Shown here piece by piece: positions 6,757-10,455 of a DNA stretch of 10,455 nt; position 1 is the first letter of the stretch, and each line of letters begins with the position of its first letter. A model generated the notes under the pieces. The model worked only from the letters and a program-made list of their open reading frames with translations, ran no database searches and had not been told where the DNA came from. Position numbers and translations under genes: made by a program. Source of the DNA: Aquifex sp. (GTDB taxonomy: Bacteria > Aquificota > Aquificia > Aquificales > Aquificaceae); contig QNXQ01000083.1 in NCBI GenBank assembly GCA_003978875.1, positions 1 to 10,455 on the forward strand. Reading direction: 5' to 3'.

Positions 6757-7581
6757 ATGGCTGTAGTTTCTATGAAGGAGCTTTTAGAAGCAGGTGTTCA
6801 CTTTGGACACTCTAAATCAAGGTGGAATCCTAAAATGGCCCCATATATCTATGGGGTTAGACACGGAATTCATATAATTGACCTTAACAAGACCATTGTA
6901 ATGCTAGAAGAAGCCTATCACTTTGTCTCGGATGTTATAGCCCAAGGCGGAGAAATTTTATTCGTAGGAACGAAAAAGCAGGCAAAGGATATAATCAAGG
7001 AAGAAGCGGAAAGGTGTGGAGCTTTTTATGTAAACGAGAGATGGGTAGGAGGTCTGCTTACCAATTTCCAAACTGTTAGAAAGAGTTTGATGAAACTCCA
7101 AACACTGGAGAGAATGGAAGAGGAAGGAATATTCGATGTACTTCCCAAAAAAGAAGTAAGGAGACTAAAAAGAAAAATGGAAAAACTGAGAAAGCTATAC
7201 AACGGTATTAGGGATATGAAAAAACTCCCAGACGTTATTTGGATTGTTGATACCATAAGGGAAAAAATAGCGGTAAGTGAAGCCAGAAAGCTCGGAATTC
7301 CCATAGTTGCTGTAGCTGATTCTAATTGTGACCCAACACTGATAGATTATCCTATACCCGGAAACGATGATGCTATAAAGTCTATAAAACTCTTGACCTC
7401 TAAGATAGCAGATGCTGTTCTCGAAGGTAAACAAAGAAGAGAAAGTGCGGAAGAAGTTGTACCCATTAAGGAAAGAAAACCTGTAGAAATTACAGAAAGA
7501 GAAAGACAACTCTTTGAACAAGCTGTGGAAATGAGCGAAAAGTACGAAGAGTTAGACAAGGATTCCATAGAATACGAATAA
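6757..7581 (+). CDS. rpsB: Small ribosomal subunit protein S2
   Basis: S2 is a late-assembling protein of the 30S subunit body. The N-terminus MAVVSMKELLEAGVHFGHSK with RWNPKMAPYIYG (22-33) is the family hallmark. FVGTKKQA (69-76), NERWVGGLLTNF (89-100) and the DTIREKIAVSEARKLGIPIVAVADSNCDP region (165-193) are also typical. At 274 residues it is somewhat longer than the E. coli protein because of a charged C-terminal extension rich in Glu and Lys. A strong Shine-Dalgarno sequence supports the start. In most bacteria tsf follows rpsB. Here a convergent gene ends only 3 nt downstream, so rpsB appears to be the last gene of its transcript, with expression probably set by the structured leader. 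Confidence 0.98.
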   Translation: MAVVSMKELLEAGVHFGHSKSRWNPKMAPYIYGVRHGIHIIDLNKTIVMLEEAYHFVSDVIAQGGEILFVGTKKQAKDIIKEEAERCGAFYVNERWVGGLLTNFQTVRKSLMKLQTLERMEEEGIFDVLPKKEVRRLKRKMEKLRKLYNGIRDMKKLPDVIWIVDTIREKIAVSEARKLGIPIVAVADSNCDPTLIDYPIPGNDDAIKSIKLLTSKIADAVLEGKQRRESAEEVVPIKERKPVEITERERQLFEQAVEMSEKYEELDKDSIEYE

Positions 7582-7584
7582 AGA

Positions 7585-8094
7585 TTACCTTATTTCCTCT
7601 CTGCTCCACTTCATTTCTTTTATTTGTGGTATCAGCAGAGCGTATCCCTTCTGCTGCCAATGAAGTAATTCAACTATAGCGGAAGGAACGAGCTCTACAA
7701 ACTCGGGAAAATCTTTTTCGGTATAACCGTAAAGCTGCTCCGCTGCCATTTTACAGACTTTGAACTTTACTCCGTACATGGTCATTCCTTCTATTCTTTC
7801 CCATATGTCTTTATACTTCTCCTTATTTTTCTTTACCAAAGTAACTATTTCGGTTCCGTGAATTATTACAACTATATCTATATCTTCTCCGGGAATAAAG
7901 TTATACGGTTCGTTTGATAAAACATAGATTATGTTAGATACCCAAAGAAGTGCGGGTCTTATCTTTTCTGGTTCATCGAAGTAAAATTCCACAACCACTT
8001 TAAAGGGAGCTTGATACGGGGTTTGAACAAATTTAGCGTGTTCACCTCCGAATGAAAAAGCAAGAATGAATAAAATCAATAAAAGTTTTCTCAT
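7585..8094 (-). CDS. Exported DsrE-like protein
   Basis: The 169-residue protein opens with a signal peptide (MRKLLLILFILAFSFGG), so it is predicted to be periplasmic or otherwise exported. The rest fits the DsrE/DsrF-like fold: an N-terminal alternating beta-alpha region (FKVVVEFYFDEPEK, 31-44), DIDIVVIIHGTEI (71-83), GVKFKVCKMAAEQL (108-121) with the single cysteine C114 at the usual active-site position, and the characteristic end FVELVPSAIVELLHWQQKGYALLIP (132-156). DsrE-like proteins often carry sulfur on that cysteine, which would suit a sulfur-using chemolithotroph, but the exact role is unknown. A strong GGAGG Shine-Dalgarno sequence lies about 10 nt upstream. The gene converges on rpsB with 3 nt between stops, and no terminator hairpin is visible between them. 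Confidence 0.8.
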   Translation of the reverse strand: MRKLLLILFILAFSFGGEHAKFVQTPYQAPFKVVVEFYFDEPEKIRPALLWVSNIIYVLSNEPYNFIPGEDIDIVVIIHGTEIVTLVKKNKEKYKDIWERIEGMTMYGVKFKVCKMAAEQLYGYTEKDFPEFVELVPSAIVELLHWQQKGYALLIPQIKEMKWSREEIR

Positions 8095-8103
8095 GATTTT
8101 ACC

Positions 8104-8108
8104 CTCCC
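8104..8108 (-). promoter_or_regulatory. Shine-Dalgarno sequence of the DsrE-like gene
   Basis: On the minus strand the sequence GAGGGAGGG contains a strong ribosome binding site about 10 nt before the ATG at 8094. It supports that start and therefore the full signal peptide. Confidence 0.75.
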
Positions 8109-8131
8109 TCGTTAAAACTTAGTTTATTCTG

Positions 8132-8137
8132 TAAAAT
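8132..8137 (+). promoter_or_regulatory. -10-like hexamer 8 nt before the HIT gene
   Basis: TAAAAT lies 8 nt before the ATG at 8146 in the 51-bp gap shared with the divergent DsrE-like gene. The following bases GTTTATT match those at the same place before the AAA+ gene. There is no Shine-Dalgarno sequence for the HIT gene, so leaderless initiation is possible. No -35 consensus is seen. Confidence 0.35.
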
Positions 8138-8145
8138 GTTTATTG

Positions 8146-8652
8146 ATGAAAATCCTATGGGCTCCCTGGAGAAGAAGCTATGTTGAAAACGTTGACAATA
8201 TAGAAGGGTGCTTTCTATGTAATGCGATAAAGCAACCTCCCGAAAAATGGAAAGATGTCCTTCTGGTTTATAAGGGTAAAAAGGCTTTCATTATTCTAAA
8301 TAAATACCCTTATAACAGCGGGCATTTGATGATAGTTCCCATAAAGCATGCGGGAGATTACTCAGAAATAGACGAAGAAACAGCTCTTGAAATGCATAAA
8401 CTTCTCCGTGTAGCCTTGAAGGCTTTAAAAAAGGAGTATAAAGCTCATGGCTTTAATGTGGGATATAACTTCGGACGGCCTGCAGGAGCAGGTTTAGAGG
8501 AACATATACACCTCCATGTAGTCCCGAGATGGAATGGAGATACAAATTTCATGCCCGTTCTCGGAAAAACCAAGGTAATTTCTGAAGACTTATTTAGCAC
8601 TTACGATAGGCTCAAAAAAGCTATAGAAGAAGTGTTAAATGAAACTCCTTGA
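8146..8652 (+). CDS. HIT-family nucleotide hydrolase/phosphorylase (Ap4A phosphorylase-like)
   Basis: HIT enzymes use a histidine to attack the alpha-phosphate of dinucleotides or nucleotide conjugates. The 168-residue protein has the histidine triad EHIHLHVVPRW (119-129; H120, H122, H124), the N-terminal APWRRSYV (6-13), a zinc-type C22-x2-C25, the NKYPYNSGHLMIVP substrate loop (52-65) and NGDTNFMPV (130-138) after the triad. This combination is typical of the Ap4A phosphorylase-like branch, which splits diadenosine polyphosphates; the actual substrate cannot be read from sequence. I prefer the ATG at 8146 over the TTG at 8143 because family members start with a short segment before APWRR. 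The gene overlaps the next one by 14 nt, suggesting translational coupling. Confidence 0.9.
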   Translation: MKILWAPWRRSYVENVDNIEGCFLCNAIKQPPEKWKDVLLVYKGKKAFIILNKYPYNSGHLMIVPIKHAGDYSEIDEETALEMHKLLRVALKALKKEYKAHGFNVGYNFGRPAGAGLEEHIHLHVVPRWNGDTNFMPVLGKTKVISEDLFSTYDRLKKAIEEVLNETP

Positions 8653-9391
8653 GGTAATAAACTTAGAATTATGGTACAGGGATAAAAAAACCCTACATGG
8701 GATTAATTTCTCCTTAAAAGAGAGGGAAATTCTTTGTATAGTAGGTGAAAGCGGTTCGGGAAAAAGTTCCATATTTTACGCTATTTTGGGGCTTCTACCT
8801 AATTATGCAAGAGTCAAGGGGGAAATAAACTTCAAGGGTAAAAACCTGCTTTCTTTAAGTGAAAGAGAACTGAGAAAAATAAGAGGAAAAGAAATAGGAA
8901 TAGTATTCCAAGAACCTTCGCTTTATCTTGACCCGTTATTTACCGTAGGTACACAGATAGAGGAAACCTATATAGCACACTACGGAGATAAGAATAAAGC
9001 TTATGAAGAAACTATAAAAGCTATGAAAAAAGCGGGAATTCCCAAAGCGGAAGAAAAATACAATATGTACCCTCATCAGTTATCGGGAGGTCTCAAACAA
9101 AGAGTCTGTATAGCAAACGCTATAGTTTGTAATCCACCGTTAATTCTTGCCGATGAACCCACAACCGCTCTTGATGTTTCCGTGCAGAAGAAAATTCTCA
9201 ATCTATTCAGAAAAATGAAGGAGGAGGGAAAAGCAGTTATTCTCATAACCCACGACTTCGGTGTAGTAGCCGAAGTAGGAGACAGGGTTATAGTTTTAAA
9301 GGAAGGCAGGATTGTTGAAGAGGCAAATGTCTACGAAATTTTTGATAACCCTAAACATGAGTACACCAAAAAATTGCTGAAAGCTGTTTAA
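8639..9391 (+). CDS. ABC transporter ATP-binding protein, OppD/DppD type, without visible partners
   Basis: This is a cytoplasmic nucleotide-binding subunit that would power a peptide or nickel importer. All motifs are intact: Walker A GESGSGKSS (36-44), Q-loop Q91 in VFQEP, signature LSGGLKQR (148-155), Walker B LILADEP (168-174), D-loop ALDV (177-180) and His-loop H205. The Q-loop segment QEPSLYLDPL and the ending NPKHEYTKKLL (237-247) are typical of the oligopeptide/dipeptide subgroup. At 250 residues it is shorter than usual OppD/DppD proteins (about 320) because the C-terminal extension after that motif is missing. Permease and solute-binding genes are absent; neighbours are a HIT protein (14-nt overlap) and birA (11 nt downstream). 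Partners may be encoded elsewhere, as Aquificales operons are often scattered. Confidence 0.92.
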   Translation: MKLLEVINLELWYRDKKTLHGINFSLKEREILCIVGESGSGKSSIFYAILGLLPNYARVKGEINFKGKNLLSLSERELRKIRGKEIGIVFQEPSLYLDPLFTVGTQIEETYIAHYGDKNKAYEETIKAMKKAGIPKAEEKYNMYPHQLSGGLKQRVCIANAIVCNPPLILADEPTTALDVSVQKKILNLFRKMKEEGKAVILITHDFGVVAEVGDRVIVLKEGRIVEEANVYEIFDNPKHEYTKKLLKAV

Positions 9392-9402
9392 ACTTTAAGA
9401 TT

Positions 9403-10113
9403 ATGTTTACGACACTTCTCTGGCTTAAAGAAACTGATTCTACTCAGAAGAGACTCAAAGAATGGAACGTAAAGTATGGGACGGTAATCGTAGCAGATTA
9501 TCAAACTCAAGGAAGGGGAAGGCTCGGAAGAAAATGGATTTCTCAGGAAGGGGGATTATATTTCAGCTTTTCGGCAAACCCTAATAACTTTCCAAGTCTT
9601 ATTGAAATACCCTTAGTAGTCGGCTATTCTATAGCTACTTCACTTGAAAAGCTCACAGGGGTAAGTTTTTCTCTCAAATGGCCGAACGATATATACCATC
9701 GGAACAAAAAACTTTCGGGAATTCTCTGTGAACTTTATAAGAACAAGCTTGTAGTAGGCATAGGTATAAATGTAAACCAGGAAAATATGCCCGAAGAAAT
9801 AAAAGACAGAGCAACTACTTTAAAACTTATTACCGGTAAGAATTGGGATAGAAGGGAACTCCTTTTAAGAATTCTGGAAAGTATAGAAAAAGATTTGGAA
9901 CTGTTTAGAAAAAGAGGATTTAAAGCTTTTAAAGAAAAAATTGAGGAAAAATTAAGCTTCAAAGGGGAAGAAGTGAAACTGATAGGAGGAGAAGAAGAAA
10001 TAAGGGGAAAATTCATAGGCATTTCTACTAGAGGAGGAGCATTAATTCTCACTGATAGAGGATTAAGAGAGTTTCTATCCGGAGACCTCAGCCTCAGAAA
10101 GTCCGCCGACTGA
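9403..10113 (+). CDS. birA: Biotin--protein ligase, class I (no DNA-binding domain)
   Basis: BirA makes biotinyl-AMP from biotin and ATP and transfers biotin to a lysine of carrier proteins such as the acetyl-CoA carboxylase BCCP. The 236-residue protein begins directly at the catalytic domain: TDSTQ (11-15), the nucleotide-binding GRGRLGRKW (37-45), KWPND (92-96), KKLSGILCE (102-110) with the expected catalytic-region lysine, and GIGINVN (119-125), followed by the small C-terminal beta domain (about 185-230). The N-terminal helix-turn-helix found in E. coli BirA is absent, so the protein should not repress biotin genes. No Shine-Dalgarno sequence is seen. TAAACT, which includes the stop of the preceding gene, lies 8 nt before the ATG. 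The 3' end overlaps the convergent acetyltransferase gene by 39 bp. Confidence 0.96.
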   Translation: MFTTLLWLKETDSTQKRLKEWNVKYGTVIVADYQTQGRGRLGRKWISQEGGLYFSFSANPNNFPSLIEIPLVVGYSIATSLEKLTGVSFSLKWPNDIYHRNKKLSGILCELYKNKLVVGIGINVNQENMPEEIKDRATTLKLITGKNWDRRELLLRILESIEKDLELFRKRGFKAFKEKIEEKLSFKGEEVKLIGGEEEIRGKFIGISTRGGALILTDRGLREFLSGDLSLRKSAD

Positions 10114-10455
10114 ACTTTCATCGGAAAGCTCTAATTCCATAAGTAATGCATTTTCTCCATCTGAATAATATCCTTTCCGTTCTCTTATTACTCTAAAACC
10201 TATTTTCTTATATAGATTTATAGCCTTTAAGTTAGTTTTCCTTACATCAAGGAGTATCTTCTTAACTCTTCCTTTAATAGCTTTTAAAGTTTCTCTCATA
10301 AGGAATTCACCGTACCCCTTTCCTTGATATTCCTTAGCAATCGCAAAAGTCATTATTGTAGCCTCTTCCTTTACTACCCAGAGGATTATGTAACCTATAA
10401 CTGTTTCTGACTTTTCAAGAACGAATTTTTCGGAAAACTTATTTTCAAACTCCTT
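10075..10455 (-). CDS. GNAT-family N-acetyltransferase (RimI-like), N-terminus outside the window
   Basis: GNAT enzymes transfer acetyl from acetyl-CoA to an amine; RimI-like members modify protein N-termini, but the substrate here is unknown. The frame is open to the window edge, so 126 codons are present and the true start lies beyond 10455. The ATG at 10353 is an internal methionine: upstream codons read ETVIGYIILWVVKEEATI, the normal GNAT strand pair. Motif A follows, with QGKGYG as the acetyl-CoA pyrophosphate loop, then LDVRKTNLKAINLYKKIGF, the classic motif B with N..A..LY.K.GF. The last residues (SDESSVGGLSEAEVSG) are encoded opposite the end of birA and look like an unconserved tail. 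Confidence 0.88.
   Translation of the reverse strand, partial: KEFENKFSEKFVLEKSETVIGYIILWVVKEEATIMTFAIAKEYQGKGYGEFLMRETLKAIKGRVKKILLDVRKTNLKAINLYKKIGFRVIRERKGYYSDGENALLMELELSDESSVGGLSEAEVSG

Noticed and set aside
7195..7521. 108-codon minus-strand reading frame opposite rpsB
   Set aside because: It is a shadow of the conserved S2 frame; the Phe/Tyr/Ser-rich product has no family features.
10075..10353. A complete 92-residue acetyltransferase starting at the ATG at 10353
   Set aside because: In-frame codons continue upstream to the window edge and encode the conserved GNAT strands before motif A, so this ATG is internal.

Overview
The window looks like chromosome from a hyperthermophilic Aquificales bacterium, most likely Aquifex or a close relative. 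This is an inference from protein style, not a database match. The proteins are very rich in Lys, Glu and Ile. Arginine is mostly AGA/AGG and isoleucine is often ATA. Housekeeping genes stand singly or in small unrelated clusters, and rpsB is not followed by tsf. The HTH-less biotin ligase also fits.

Left part (1-2773): a uvrA reading frame on the minus strand that is cut off in the middle of its second ATPase domain and continues into about 49 unrelated residues. A fragment of another minus-strand ORF follows at the window edge. Diverging from uvrA is an unrecognised 186-residue gene. The 44-bp gap between the two start codons is framed by a near-perfect 16-bp inverted repeat.

Middle (2832-7581): a 938-residue protein joins a predicted seven-bladed beta-propeller, a coiled coil and a C-terminal MoxR-like AAA+ ATPase. 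Its Walker A motif ends in Asn instead of Ser/Thr. Next come hslO (redox chaperone Hsp33) and rpsB (ribosomal protein S2). The rpsB leader is GC-rich and can fold into a pseudoknot that pairs the upstream edge of the Shine-Dalgarno sequence, so it is a good candidate for an autoregulatory ribosomal-protein leader.

Right part (7585-10455): a convergent gene for an exported DsrE-like protein, then a plus-strand cluster of a HIT-family nucleotide phosphorylase/hydrolase, an orphan OppD/DppD-type ABC ATPase and birA. At the edge is the C-terminal part of a GNAT acetyltransferase on the minus strand, whose 3' end overlaps birA by 39 bp.

Across the window, strong Shine-Dalgarno sequences are visible only for rpsB and the DsrE-like gene. 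Six other starts have an AT-rich -10-like hexamer just 8-9 nt before the ATG, which would fit leaderless transcription. No tRNA, rRNA, CRISPR array or insertion sequence was seen. The strongest candidates for something undescribed are the propeller-AAA+ protein, the rpsB leader and the uvrA junction.
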